The notes beneath the pieces were generated by a model. The model saw only the letters and a list, made by a program, of their open reading frames with translations, searched no databases and was not told where the DNA came from. From Salaquimonas sp041736675 (GTDB taxonomy: Bacteria; Pseudomonadota; Alphaproteobacteria; Rhizobiales; Rhizobiaceae): a DNA stretch of 64,000 nucleotides. This document shows, one piece after another, positions 35,463 to 44,590 of the stretch. The stretch covers positions 1-64,000 of the forward strand of contig JBGSTD010000060.1 of NCBI GenBank assembly GCA_041736675.1. The letters run 5' to 3'. A program made the translations under genes and the position numbers. Every line of letters starts with the position of its first letter. Within the stretch, counting starts at the first letter, position 1.

Positions 35463-36770
35463 TTGCGTAAACAACAAATTCCTGTCTCCAATGAACCAAG
35501 GTCAGCGGCCTGTGCCGCCGATCTGGCAGTCATTGTGAAAGATCTGAAAAAATTGGAAGATCTGGCGTCTTCGTTTGGCAACGCATCATTGTCCACACCC
35601 TGCAGTATACACGATGAAAATGGTGCATTGCTTTGGATCAGCCAAGCTGCAGCAGGGCAATTGGGCGTTGAAATTGGCCAGATCGGAAAAAGCTATCTCG
35701 AGCGCATTCATGTGCGGGACAGGGTAATCGTTGCGCATTTCCTGGCTTCATTGAACGATTGCGGAGTGGATGAACGCCGTACCGCGCAATTCAGAACAAT
35801 TCCGTTTGGCAACAGTTCGCCTGTCTCCAAATGGTTTGAGATCAATTTTACGGTGATTGAAGGTATATCGTCCCGATCAAAGTTCGGGTTGGTGACCTAT
35901 CGCGACATATCAGACATCAAGCAGAACGAGGAATTTGCCGAACAATTGCGTATTGAGGCTGAGCAATCAAACGTAGCAAAGAGCCAGTTTCTCGCCAATA
36001 TCAGTCATGAATTAAGAACGCCATTGAATGCAATTCTGGGATTTTCAGAGCTTCTGAATTCGCCCCTTATCACCAATATCGCGCCGGAAAAACGCTCCGA
36101 ATATGTCAGCCTAATCCATCATTCTGCCAGCCATCTGCTTACATTGCTCAATGGTATTCTGGATATGTCAAAAATCGAAAACGGCATGTACGAAATATTC
36201 CCCGAGTGTTTCAGCCTTTCGAAGACACTTGAAAATACGACGGCCATGATGCGCGGACAGGCCGCTCGCAATTCGATTGAATTGGTGACTTCTGGTTTCG
36301 ACGAATTGCCGGAAATTGTTGCAGATGAACGAGCTGTTAAGCAGATCGTCATCAATCTGCTGTCAAATGCAATCAAGTTTTCTGATGAGTACGGTAAAGT
36401 CATGATCATCGCAGAGCGCAAGGCGCGCACAATCGGACTGACAATTGTTGACCAAGGTGTAGGTATCTCCGCGGAGAATCTCGAAAATCTGGGTAAACCG
36501 TTTTTTCAGGCAGACAGCAAATATGACAGAAAATACGAAGGAACCGGTCTTGGACTTTCCATCGTTAAAGGGCTTGTTGAACTCCACAATGGCAGCATCA
36601 GTTTCGCCAGCGAGCGTGGTAAAGGTACAACCGTTCGATTGACATTGCCGATACACGGGAAGTCGGGACGTCAGATACCTGGTTCAAATGCGGTTGAAAA
36701 AATTACAGCCATCCATACCCAAAAAGTGGTTCATGACGATGGCATGCGGATTATCCGCAATACGGCGTAA
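35463..36770 (+). CDS. PAS-domain sensor histidine kinase
   Basis: A 435-residue kinase without membrane segments, so probably cytoplasmic. An N-terminal PAS-like domain spans about residues 40-150 (SIHDENGALLWISQAAAGQL). The dimerisation domain follows with H182 in FLANISHELRTPLNAILG, then the ATPase domain with N, G1 (DQGVGIS), F and G2 (EGTGLGLSIVKG) boxes. The start is TTG at 35463. The domain layout resembles PdhS/PleC-type cell-cycle kinases of Rhizobiales, but no response regulator is adjacent. A peptidoglycan-binding protein follows 9 bp downstream. Confidence 0.88.
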   Translation: MRKQQIPVSNEPRSAACAADLAVIVKDLKKLEDLASSFGNASLSTPCSIHDENGALLWISQAAAGQLGVEIGQIGKSYLERIHVRDRVIVAHFLASLNDCGVDERRTAQFRTIPFGNSSPVSKWFEINFTVIEGISSRSKFGLVTYRDISDIKQNEEFAEQLRIEAEQSNVAKSQFLANISHELRTPLNAILGFSELLNSPLITNIAPEKRSEYVSLIHHSASHLLTLLNGILDMSKIENGMYEIFPECFSLSKTLENTTAMMRGQAARNSIELVTSGFDELPEIVADERAVKQIVINLLSNAIKFSDEYGKVMIIAERKARTIGLTIVDQGVGISAENLENLGKPFFQADSKYDRKYEGTGLGLSIVKGLVELHNGSISFASERGKGTTVRLTLPIHGKSGRQIPGSNAVEKITAIHTQKVVHDDGMRIIRNTA

Positions 36771-36779
36771 GGAGTAATC

Positions 36780-37526
36780 ATGAAAAACGGCATCCTTGAT
36801 TCCTTTTTTACCACGCTTCAGAACAACCCTTCAGCGGCGGCTGGTTCTTGCACGTTTGCAGTGGCATTTGCATTGGTTGCAGGCAATGCGTTCTATTCGC
36901 AGCCGGGAAGTCACCCTGATCCGATTTGGGCGACCCGCGATCATACGATCACCCAGTCGATAGCGCCGCAGGTCAAATCTGTTAAACTGCTTGCTGTGCA
37001 GCCAAAGAGCATTCCCACCCCGGCAAGCGGGGATAGTGCGCGCCAGAAAATCTACTCCGGCCCGCAAAAGTCGGAGCTGATCGAGGCCGTTCAAAAAGCC
37101 TTGGTTCAGACAGGCGATTTCAAGAGTGCGATAGACGGATTGAACGGGCCGGTGACACGGTCCGCAATAATGGCCTATCAGGCAAGACACGCGTTGGAAC
37201 AAACCGGTGAAGCTTCCAGGTCTCTGCTTGACTCAATATTGCAGGACAGCCCTGAGATCGTGAGCGCCGCGCCAAAAAAATCGATTGCAAGTTTGGTTGA
37301 GGACAGTTCCGCGACATCGCAATACGACCCCGCTTTGGTTCAAATGATCCAGAAGGGGATTACCAATGTTGGTGTTGCCAATATTGAAGCAGATGGTATT
37401 TTCGGTAAACAGACAGAAGCTGCGATCATGGATTTTCAACGCCGCAACAAGCTGGCTGTTACAGGCAGGCCAGAACCGACAGTATTGCAAAAACTGATCA
37501 ATCTCGGCGCTTTGTCCCAAGGATAA
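36780..37526 (+). CDS. peptidoglycan-binding protein with two PG_binding_1 domains
   Basis: A 248-residue protein with a single N-terminal membrane segment (about residues 18-38) and two peptidoglycan-binding repeats in the periplasm: IEAVQKALVQTGDFKSAIDG near residues 100-150, and VQMIQKGITNVGVANIEADG near residues 185-245. It has no catalytic domain. It starts 9 bp after the histidine-kinase stop and is followed 13 bp later by the DUF1491 gene, so it likely shares their transcript. Confidence 0.88.
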   Translation: MKNGILDSFFTTLQNNPSAAAGSCTFAVAFALVAGNAFYSQPGSHPDPIWATRDHTITQSIAPQVKSVKLLAVQPKSIPTPASGDSARQKIYSGPQKSELIEAVQKALVQTGDFKSAIDGLNGPVTRSAIMAYQARHALEQTGEASRSLLDSILQDSPEIVSAAPKKSIASLVEDSSATSQYDPALVQMIQKGITNVGVANIEADGIFGKQTEAAIMDFQRRNKLAVTGRPEPTVLQKLINLGALSQG

Positions 37527-37539
37527 GCGAAGGCCACCC

Positions 37540-37890
37540 ATGCGCCTGAAGTCTTCTATATTTGTATCGGCCATCATGAGGGCTGAACAATCATCCGGCG
37601 CATTTGTAACCATTTTGCACAAAGGCTCCGAGGAGGCGGGTGCTGTTTTTTTCGTGCATCTGAAATCACCGGAAAGGGCTGATTTTTACTCCCCGGCTCC
37701 TCAAAGTCTAGTGGATGGAGCAGGCAGTTTCGACCGGTTGTTTGAACTGACAGGAACAGATCTCGATCCGTCGCAGATTGAAGCCAAGATAATGGCGCAA
37801 ACAAAATTCGATCAGGATTGCTGGATTGTCGAAATCGAAAAGCCGGGCGAGTTTAATTCAATCTCCAAGGTCAAACCCTTTGACCAGTAA
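37540..37890 (+). CDS. DUF1491 family protein
   Basis: A 116-residue cytoplasmic protein matching the DUF1491 family (MRLKSSIFVSAIMRAEQSSG start and KFDQDCWIVEIE near the C-terminus). Its function is unknown. It is the third gene of the kinase / peptidoglycan-binding operon and is convergent with the DUF2336 gene, with only 2 bp between the stops. Confidence 0.85.
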   Translation: MRLKSSIFVSAIMRAEQSSGAFVTILHKGSEEAGAVFFVHLKSPERADFYSPAPQSLVDGAGSFDRLFELTGTDLDPSQIEAKIMAQTKFDQDCWIVEIEKPGEFNSISKVKPFDQ

Positions 37891-37892
37891 CT

Positions 37893-39137
37893 TCAACCGA
37901 CAATCCGCTGATGGCTTGCGCGGGATGCATTTTGTGCATTGCGGGCTGACTTGGCAATCACCGACTGCTCTAAAGCATTGCGCCTGCGTTCAACTGCACG
38001 GCTGAAATTTCCTGCAGGCTGTTCAATTGCACGGGATGCAAAATCCGGCTTTGGAATATCAAACCTGGCTCCGATCTCATTGAAGATCATGCGGCAGATA
38101 CCTGCATCCAGCTCCTTCAGCAAAGCCTTGGTCTTCGTGTAAGTCTCGAAATTCCTGCCTATGCGCGGGCAAAGCATCAGGATGAACTGCATATTCTGCG
38201 GCGATGGCATCCCAAGTGCCTTTACAAGATAGACAATTTCCTCGCCGCTCGCAGCCTGTATCAGTCGCAAAGTGGAAGCGCTATCTAGGCAGCAGAGATT
38301 TTCTATTTTGGAAGCCACTCCAGCATTGTCCAGTTTCCGGGCCAGATCCAGCAATTCGCGTGTTTCGCGGGTAGGCAATACCGCTTCAGGCCTTACTGCG
38401 GGAGTTTTCTCGACAATGGCTGATTCATCAACTTGGCTCTTTGACGCTGATGATGCCCGTCCAAGTTTTCCACCAACTCCAGCCAGCGCGACGATTTCAT
38501 CACCGCTCAACCATTTTGGTGCAGGCATTTCCGGGGTGTCCAAGACAGGATGGTTTTCGCCCGCCATGACCTTTGGTCTGTCTTCAGATGAGTTGCCGAC
38601 TTTTGGCGCATCAACTTTCTTCAAGGTGCTGATCGTGTGGCTGTCCATTGGAAGCCGCCGCTTGGCAATGATGTCAGCGTAGCTTTGGCCCTTTTTTCGA
38701 GCAATCGCCCGTAGATCAATGTCGCCCAAAACGGTCGAAAACAGCAAGAAAGGCGCAGCGATTTCTTCACGGTCCTGGGCAAAATACAATGCGACTGCCC
38801 GCGGTGTAAAAGGTGATCTGGCAAGCATAGCTGAAATCAGGCGCCGATCCTGATCCTCGATACGGTCGATCAGTTGGTAGAAAACTTCCTTGAACTGTTC
38901 TATTTTCTCTCTTGAGGGACGGTTCAACCTTCCAAACTCACGCGTTGTATCAATAAGAATGCGCGCCGCGCGATTTTTTTTGGGCGCAGCAGTAGTATTG
39001 AAAATTTCGAAATCTTTGGAACTAGTCAGGTTTGAATCGATTGATGCTATATCTGGAGAAGGAGAACTGTTCCGAAATTCTTCACGGATTGCTTTTTCTG
39101 GTATTGTTAGTTTGAACTTGGCAGCGGAAGCCATCAT
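37893..39137 (-). CDS. DUF2336 domain protein
   Basis: A 414-residue cytoplasmic protein of the alphaproteobacterial DUF2336 family: helical HEAT-like segments such as REKIEQFKEVFYQLIDRIED and SPFTPRAVALYFAQDREEIA near residues 80-130, a low-complexity linker, and a second helical part near residues 240-370. No enzyme motif is visible; DUF2336 proteins have been linked to regulatory or c-di-GMP-related roles in other species. Two ATGs are adjacent (39137 and 39134). A CtrA-like site lies about 90 bp upstream. Confidence 0.85.
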   Translation of the reverse strand: MMASAAKFKLTIPEKAIREEFRNSSPSPDIASIDSNLTSSKDFEIFNTTAAPKKNRAARILIDTTREFGRLNRPSREKIEQFKEVFYQLIDRIEDQDRRLISAMLARSPFTPRAVALYFAQDREEIAAPFLLFSTVLGDIDLRAIARKKGQSYADIIAKRRLPMDSHTISTLKKVDAPKVGNSSEDRPKVMAGENHPVLDTPEMPAPKWLSGDEIVALAGVGGKLGRASSASKSQVDESAIVEKTPAVRPEAVLPTRETRELLDLARKLDNAGVASKIENLCCLDSASTLRLIQAASGEEIVYLVKALGMPSPQNMQFILMLCPRIGRNFETYTKTKALLKELDAGICRMIFNEIGARFDIPKPDFASRAIEQPAGNFSRAVERRRNALEQSVIAKSARNAQNASRASHQRIVG

Positions 39138-39224
39138 TTTCTCATCCAGGCAATTGAAGTATCTGACTGTTTCAGGTCAATGACGAATCACTGATCATCA
39201 TGGAGAACATTGCTCCTGAATTTG

Positions 39225-39241
39225 TTAGCGAACTGTTAACC
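39225..39241 (+). promoter_or_regulatory. CtrA-like site (TTAG-N7-TTAACC) in divergent promoter
   Basis: TTAG-CGAACTG-TTAACC has the CtrA spacing and a perfect right half. It lies between the divergent DUF2336 gene and the small 63-residue gene, about 88 bp and 75 bp from their starts. Its function is inferred from sequence only. Confidence 0.4.
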
Positions 39242-39315
39242 GTGTTGGAGTTCAATCAAATACAGGCCGCTTTAAAGTCGGTTGATTCGAGTTTTGAAAT
39301 TTTGAGGAGCGGAAA

Positions 39316-39507
39316 ATGGGGAAATTGATAAAGTTTCCGGAAAGGCCGATGCGATCGATCAGTGCAACAAAAATGGTAAATGCTTTGGATAAACAGAAGC
39401 AGGCTGGCAAGCGATGTGCGCAACTGCTGTTTTTTACCGGCGTTCGTTATGACCGGACTAAAAGTCAAATCTCCCAAAGTTTGAATTCGCCATTGGGACG
39501 CATTTGA
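39316..39507 (+). CDS. small conserved basic protein
   Basis: A 63-residue basic protein starting MGKLIKFPERP with a central CAQLLFFTGVRYDR segment, a pattern shared by short Rhizobiales proteins of unknown function. The ATG has GGAG nine bases upstream. It converges with the DUF1254 gene 17 bp later. Support is the ribosome binding site plus the recognisable motif. Confidence 0.65.
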   Translation: MGKLIKFPERPMRSISATKMVNALDKQKQAGKRCAQLLFFTGVRYDRTKSQISQSLNSPLGRI

Positions 39508-39524
39508 AACCTGAAATGCCAAAC

Positions 39525-40082
39525 CTAGTAGGTGAAGCGGTCACACTTGATGTTTGACAGAAATTCCTGACTGTTTTCAATCCAGCTGTCGTCGGGCTGC
39601 AATACCCGGATAATTACAAATCCCTTGTTGATCTGTGATTCAATCACAACCGATGTTTCAACTTCCTCGGGTTGCGCTTCACGCAGTTCCAATGTCTGCA
39701 AAGGATTGACAATCAGCAAATCCAGTTTGTTGTCGATTGCTGTGCGGTTGTTCAGGGAATAGATTACCGCACCATTGTCATCAAAAACTGATGCAGACCA
39801 GAAAGTGGCTGTAACAGGGCCGGCCATTTTAAGAGGCGCCTCATCAAGATCAAATCGACATACACCGTAGGTAAAAAACGGATCAACTTCAGCGATAGCA
39901 GCGCCGGTTTCATTGTTCTTAAGCTTGGTGAAAGAGAATATATCTGTCCTTCCAGACAAGAAGGCCCAAGCATCTCGGGTGCCTAGTTTGGGGATCAGCA
40001 AAACGATAGAAATGTGAATCAGACCCGCCAATATCAGCCCCATCGCGGTCAGATAAAGCACGCGCCACTTCATTGGATGCAT
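39525..40082 (-). CDS. DUF1254 domain protein, membrane-anchored
   Basis: A 185-residue protein with an N-terminal membrane segment (VLYLTAMGLILAGLIHISIVLLI region) and a periplasmic DUF1254 domain (DPFFTYGVCRFDLDEAPLKM, FWSASVFDDNGAVIYSLNN). Function is unknown. Its start overlaps the DUF1214 gene by 13 nt. In many bacteria both domains form one longer protein; here they are two short membrane-anchored polypeptides. Confidence 0.85.
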   Translation of the reverse strand: MHPMKWRVLYLTAMGLILAGLIHISIVLLIPKLGTRDAWAFLSGRTDIFSFTKLKNNETGAAIAEVDPFFTYGVCRFDLDEAPLKMAGPVTATFWSASVFDDNGAVIYSLNNRTAIDNKLDLLIVNPLQTLELREAQPEEVETSVVIESQINKGFVIIRVLQPDDSWIENSQEFLSNIKCDRFTY

Positions 40083-40651
40083 TCCTGTTTGACGATTTGG
40101 GGCATTTGCGGGTTTACCGGACCTGAGGTGCTCGTGACAGGTGTATCGTATACTCGAAGCACGACGTAAAATCCGCCTTTGCCGGAGACGCTGAGCCAGT
40201 TCCCGGCTTGCGGTCTTCTGCTCACGAAAATTCGAAATGATCCGTCTGGAAATCTCAGGATGTTACCTGAATGCATGGCTGCCTTGCTGCCGCTCGTTGG
40301 TTCAAGCGCCGTCCCATCTTCGTGATAAGCAGCAATGGTCCATAGCTTCGAGGGCGGCGTGATGCCTGATATTGAATACTCGCAATTCAGGTTGAGCGGT
40401 TCTCCCTGACCATCAGTTGTAGCCTCAAAGGCCAAACCTTCGGTGGCACCAAGCGGTATGATGCCATCCTTTGAAACCTTTGCCATGGTATATGGATCAG
40501 CTTCTGCTCCGCCGGCGAATGGCCATGCTGTCCACGGCCCTGCCTTTATGCCACCAAAACCATGGTTTCGCTTGATGGAATACCATGCGGTGGAAGCGCC
40601 AAGAAGCAACCCTATCGCTATAACAATGGTAACATTTATGATTAAACGCAC
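40070..40651 (-). CDS. DUF1214 domain protein, membrane-anchored
   Basis: A 193-residue protein with one N-terminal membrane anchor (VTIVIAIGLLLGASTAWYSI) and a DUF1214 domain, with the typical ADPYTMAKVSKDGIIPLGAT, LWTIAAYHEDG and RPQAGNWLSV segments. It lies between PBP1a (54 bp upstream) and its DUF1254 partner (overlapping) on the minus strand, so the three genes may be one operon and the pair may act at the cell envelope. Confidence 0.86.
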   Translation of the reverse strand: MRLIINVTIVIAIGLLLGASTAWYSIKRNHGFGGIKAGPWTAWPFAGGAEADPYTMAKVSKDGIIPLGATEGLAFEATTDGQGEPLNLNCEYSISGITPPSKLWTIAAYHEDGTALEPTSGSKAAMHSGNILRFPDGSFRIFVSRRPQAGNWLSVSGKGGFYVVLRVYDTPVTSTSGPVNPQMPQIVKQECIQ

Positions 40652-40705
40652 GGGATCAGTGGCTCAAATGGGAGGTTGAAATAAAGAATCTGGATAAAGC
40701 TGGGA

Positions 40706-42886
40706 TCACTGGGCAGCCCGATCCTGCAATGGATTCGAGGCTACCACCTGAGGCTGCTTCACAGGTGCCACCTGCCTGAATCTTCTGGTTAAATCCCGTA
40801 GTGCCTTTTCTGCTCCTTCGGAAAGTGTCTTGGGTCGCAATACCGGTTGAATGCTTTCCGACAAATCAGTACCGGCAGGTTTTTCCGGAATGCCGGGCAA
40901 TGGGTTGTCAATAAAAGGGATGGGCTTCAGATCAATGTTCTGATGGGCAAAAGTCATAAACTGTTGCCAGATCATCGCGGGCAGGCTTCCGCCTGTCAAC
41001 TTGCGGGTTGGAAGATAGTTATCATTGCCCATCCACACCGCGGCAACGTAGTTTCCGGTGAACCCGCAAAACCATGCATCGCGATAGGAGTTTGTCGTGC
41101 CTGTTTTCCCTGCCGCACGAATCCCCTCAAGCGCAGCTGCCTTGCCGGTTCCCCATTCCGGGATCTGGGCCATCATTCTGTTCATGACACTGACCGTCCG
41201 CTCGTCCAAAACCCGTTCACTTGGAATGATTGTTTTGCGGTAATCATACAGAATATCACCCTGGGCATTTGTCAGTTGCAATATACCATGACGATTGAGT
41301 TTGTATCCGCCTGTCATGAAAGCGCCGTAGCTGGTTGCCATTTCATTGACTGTCAGGCCATTTGCGCCAAGCACCATGGCAGGAGAAACGACCAGTTCGG
41401 ATTCAATTCCCATAGCACGGGCTGTTTCAACAATTTTCTTTCCGCCAATACCGGGGCGACCGTCCGCTCCAACATAGAACTTGACCGGGATAGTGTTGAT
41501 CGAGCGGACTATCGCTTCAGTAACAGGAATGGCTCCACGAAAGCGACCTGCATAATTGCCCGGACACCAGGATCGTCCTGCGGTGGTAACGCAGATCGGG
41601 CCATCGACCACGCGGCTGTTTTCCTCAAGTTTCAGTTCCCGCACAGCGGTTGCATAAACGAAAGGTTTGAAGGAAGAGCCAGGTTGGCGCCGCGAGTTGG
41701 TTGCGCGGTTGAACTGGCTTTCGCCATAGTCATTGCCCCCGACCATCGCGCGCACTGCTCCTTCGTTGTCGAGAACAACCATAGCTGCTTCGCTTACATT
41801 CTTCTCTTTGCCGAACTGGCGCAAATGGGTTGAAATTGCCTCTTCTGCCGCCTTTTGCAAGTCGACATCCACGGTGGTTTTGGCAAAGAAGCTTTTCTCA
41901 GGCAGACCGCGGGCGATCTGCTGAACTTCTTCAAAAGCCCAATCAAGAAAATAGTTGGGGCCTTCAACATCCGCTCGTTCCACCGGTGTCGCGGGTTTCT
42001 TGCGAGCGGCGACCACCTGGCCCTCGGTCATGAAGCCGGCTTGTACCATATTGGTAAGCACTTCGTTTGCCCGAGCCCTGGCATTTGGCAGATTGACATG
42101 CGGCGCATATTTCGTCGGGGCCTTGAAAAGTCCTGCCAGCATGGCTGCCTCGGCCAGGGTCAAATCCTTGGCGCTTTTGTCGAAGTAAAATTCTGATGCG
42201 GCAGTAATTCCGAAATTTCCAGCGCCCATGTAGGCCCTGTCGAGATAGAACTTCAAAATCTCTTTCTTCGTCAGGTTGGTTTCAAGCCAAAAGGCGAGAA
42301 ATGCCTCCTTGATTTTTCGTTCAATCGTTCGTTCGTTCGTCAAGAAGAGATTTTTTGCTAGCTGCTGGGTAATTGATGAGCCGCCTTGCACGACCGAGTT
42401 TGCCCGAACGTTTTCGGCCAGTGCTCTCGATAGCCCCAGAAAGTCGATGCCGTAATGTTCAAAGAACCTGCGGTCTTCGGTTGCCAGCACCGCCTTTATA
42501 AAATAGTCAGGCAATGTGTCCAGTTCCTCAGAGTCGGCCTGCCTGACGCCTCGGCGGCCGACTTCCTTGCCGTATCTATCAAGGAAAACGACTGAAAAAT
42601 CTTCCTTGTCGCGCCAGTTTTTCTGCGTCTCCTCAAAAGCCGGAAGCGCCAGAGCCAAAAGCAATATCAAGCCGACCAGACCGATCGTCATCCCTTCGTC
42701 GACTACTTCAACGAGAGCCTTTCTGAAGCCGGAGACACGGAATTTCTGGAAAAATACGGTAATGTTTTCCCAGCGTTCAGATCCATCTGCGCGCATGCGG
42801 TAAAGCGAGGAATCGATCCAGGAATCCAGTTCCAGGAGCCATTTGTTCCTCTTCTTCTTGCCATTATTGTCAAACGGATTGCGCAC
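40706..42886 (-). CDS. penicillin-binding protein 1A-type bifunctional transglycosylase/transpeptidase
   Basis: A 726-residue class A PBP that polymerises glycan strands and cross-links peptides in the periplasm. It has a cytoplasmic basic N-terminus, a membrane helix at about residues 67-85, a GT51 transglycosylase domain with catalytic E137 in TEDRRFFEHYGID and GGSSITQQLAKN, and a transpeptidase domain with S404xxK407 (QPGSSFKPF), SIN and KTGTT motifs. The C-terminal 50 residues are Pro/Arg/Gln-rich. The DUF1214/DUF1254 genes follow. Confidence 0.95.
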   Translation of the reverse strand: MRNPFDNNGKKKRNKWLLELDSWIDSSLYRMRADGSERWENITVFFQKFRVSGFRKALVEVVDEGMTIGLVGLILLLALALPAFEETQKNWRDKEDFSVVFLDRYGKEVGRRGVRQADSEELDTLPDYFIKAVLATEDRRFFEHYGIDFLGLSRALAENVRANSVVQGGSSITQQLAKNLFLTNERTIERKIKEAFLAFWLETNLTKKEILKFYLDRAYMGAGNFGITAASEFYFDKSAKDLTLAEAAMLAGLFKAPTKYAPHVNLPNARARANEVLTNMVQAGFMTEGQVVAARKKPATPVERADVEGPNYFLDWAFEEVQQIARGLPEKSFFAKTTVDVDLQKAAEEAISTHLRQFGKEKNVSEAAMVVLDNEGAVRAMVGGNDYGESQFNRATNSRRQPGSSFKPFVYATAVRELKLEENSRVVDGPICVTTAGRSWCPGNYAGRFRGAIPVTEAIVRSINTIPVKFYVGADGRPGIGGKKIVETARAMGIESELVVSPAMVLGANGLTVNEMATSYGAFMTGGYKLNRHGILQLTNAQGDILYDYRKTIIPSERVLDERTVSVMNRMMAQIPEWGTGKAAALEGIRAAGKTGTTNSYRDAWFCGFTGNYVAAVWMGNDNYLPTRKLTGGSLPAMIWQQFMTFAHQNIDLKPIPFIDNPLPGIPEKPAGTDLSESIQPVLRPKTLSEGAEKALRDLTRRFRQVAPVKQPQVVASNPLQDRAAQ

Positions 42887-43057
42887 GATGCGAACCTCAC
42901 TTAGGGAAAGGTAGTTTTCTATACCAGAAAATGCGGCGATTTGGAGTTTTTTTGCGGCAGATGGTGCAATCTTTTGGCTTCTGGTAAAGAGCCTTGTTTA
43001 ATGGTCCACCACATACCTTGATAAATAATCAGGGCTGAACGAAAATCAGGATGCAAA

Positions 43058-43531
43058 TTGGATATAAGTTTGAAAAATCCGTTCTGGAAACACAAAACGC
43101 TTCAGGAAATGTCCAAAAGCGAATGGGAGTCCCTGTGTGACGGCTGTGGTAGATGTTGCCTGAACAAGTTGGAAGATTGGGATACGGCAGAGATTTACTA
43201 CACCAACATAGCCTGCAGTGAACTCGATTGCGACTCGTGCCGCTGTAAAAGCTACGAGTTCCGGTTCGATATTGTACCTGATTGTATTGATCTGACGCCA
43301 GAAAAAGTCATGGAAATTCAATGGCTTCCGCCAACCTGCGCCTACCGGCTGGTGAAGGAGGGTAAAGACCTTTTCGCGTGGCATCCGCTTATCTCCGGTA
43401 ATCCGCAATCAGTTCATGATGCGGGTGTTTCGGTGAGGGGGAGGGTGATCCCCGAAAACAATCTCACAGTAGACGACTATGAGGACCATGTGGTCACCTG
43501 GCCCGGCGAGGATGTTTCACCGGCAGACTAA
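43058..43531 (+). CDS. UPF0260 family cysteine-cluster protein (YcgN-like)
   Basis: A 157-residue cytoplasmic protein of the YcgN/UPF0260 family (zinc/iron-chelating CxxCxxCC type): SLCDGCGRCCLNKLED near residues 26-41, then CSELDCDSCRCKSY and a conserved WLPPTCAYRLV. The probable start is TTG at 43058; no ATG fits. It is divergent from PBP1a. The cysteine cluster suggests metal binding, but the function is unknown. Confidence 0.9.
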   Translation: MDISLKNPFWKHKTLQEMSKSEWESLCDGCGRCCLNKLEDWDTAEIYYTNIACSELDCDSCRCKSYEFRFDIVPDCIDLTPEKVMEIQWLPPTCAYRLVKEGKDLFAWHPLISGNPQSVHDAGVSVRGRVIPENNLTVDDYEDHVVTWPGEDVSPAD

Positions 43532-43641
43532 AGCGTAATTGTTTATCCGCAAATTTGATGATTTTCTGGCAGCAGCAATTAGGACGTTTATTCATACCAA
43601 GTAATCGCATCTAGTTGGATCATTTTTGATTGGTATATAAC

Positions 43642-44274
43642 ATGGACAATGAACCATTTGACTATTTTGGATTTCGTGGCGGCATTCCAATAACGGGAGA
43701 ATACGCTAATTTTGCAGCCGAAGTGGGTTTCGTAATTTGGGCTTGGAACCAGTTACACGGGTCACTCGGAGACGTGTTTTGGCAGCTATCAGGAATAAAG
43801 GACCCCGTTCATACTAGGGCGATTTGGAATGCTATCAAATCTGACGCTGGACAACGCGATATTTTGAAAGCTCTTGCTGTTTCACATAAAAAACTACGTC
43901 CTTTTGGTCCACTTAATCGAGGTCAAAGGCAATTTTTCTACGCGATAGATGAGATTGTCTGGTTGCATGACGAAGTCGGTAAGATTTCTGGATTTCGTAA
44001 TGGGGCAACTCATACGATGTGGTCCAAAGAATTTCAAAAAGTAATCGATATTAAAAAAGATGAACTACCAAAAGTTTTGCCTGACTCAGAACGTGGCAGC
44101 ATTCGAGGTAAAAGTCTTCTCGGAAAAGATATTAATACGACATTTAGAAGTCTTGCCAATTATTCCTATGAACTTTCTCAATACTGTAATTCGATCTGTA
44201 GTTGGATATTAATGTGGGGAGATGGTGATACGTTTCCAAACAGACCCATGCGACCGGAAATATTAAATAATTAA
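43642..44274 (+). CDS. AT-rich orphan gene with HEPN-like Rx4H motif
   Basis: A 210-residue helical protein of no recognised family. Base composition is clearly more AT-rich than the neighbours, with rare-looking codons, suggesting recent acquisition. Long amphipathic helices (FAAEVGFVIWAWNQLHGSLG; AIDEIVWLHDEVGKISGF) end in FRNGATH, giving R119-N-x3-H124, the spacing of the HEPN nuclease motif (Rx4-6H). HEPN proteins are often toxins or defence RNases. No partner antitoxin gene is adjacent. The ATG at 43642 is preferred over a longer start. It lies just upstream of the GTA cluster. Confidence 0.7.
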   Translation: MDNEPFDYFGFRGGIPITGEYANFAAEVGFVIWAWNQLHGSLGDVFWQLSGIKDPVHTRAIWNAIKSDAGQRDILKALAVSHKKLRPFGPLNRGQRQFFYAIDEIVWLHDEVGKISGFRNGATHTMWSKEFQKVIDIKKDELPKVLPDSERGSIRGKSLLGKDINTTFRSLANYSYELSQYCNSICSWILMWGDGDTFPNRPMRPEILNN

Positions 44275-44590
44275 GTCCAAACACAAAATTTAGTCGACAA
44301 TATTCGATAACTGCAACCGCGCTTATGAATGTTAAAAGAATCATTGTTAGATTATATGGTTTGATTTTCGCGATCGTTATGTCGGTCTCGATAAATCCAG
44401 ATCCTTAGATAAGAAAAATAGGAATAAATTCATATTTCTGTTGACACCGCACCGGTGATTTGATACCTTCTATTCATGGTCGAAGAAGTGGGTCAAAATC
44501 ACCCGATGTTTTCGTCTTGCGGTTTTCTTTGTGCTTTTGAGGCTGGGGAGATCGAATAATCCCGAAACCGAAAACACTACAGGAACCTGA
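44275..44590. other. intergenic region upstream of the GTA cluster
   Basis: This 316-bp region must contain the promoter of the GTA structural operon. TTGACA at 44441-44446 with TACCTT 17 bp later is the best promoter-like pair. No CtrA TTAA-N7-TTAA site was found in it. No gene is seen. Confidence 0.45.
44441..44469 (+). promoter_or_regulatory. candidate promoter of the GTA operon
   Basis: TTGACA (44441-44446), 17-bp spacer, TACCTT (44464-44469), about 120 bp upstream of the gp1 start. The -10 match is poor, so this is a tentative assignment. In Rhodobacter the GTA promoter depends on the activator GafA rather than a strong consensus. Confidence 0.3.

Noticed and set aside
40847..41833. 328-codon plus-strand frame across PBP1a
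   Set aside because: PBP1a motifs on the minus strand are complete; the plus-strand frame has no recognisable motif.
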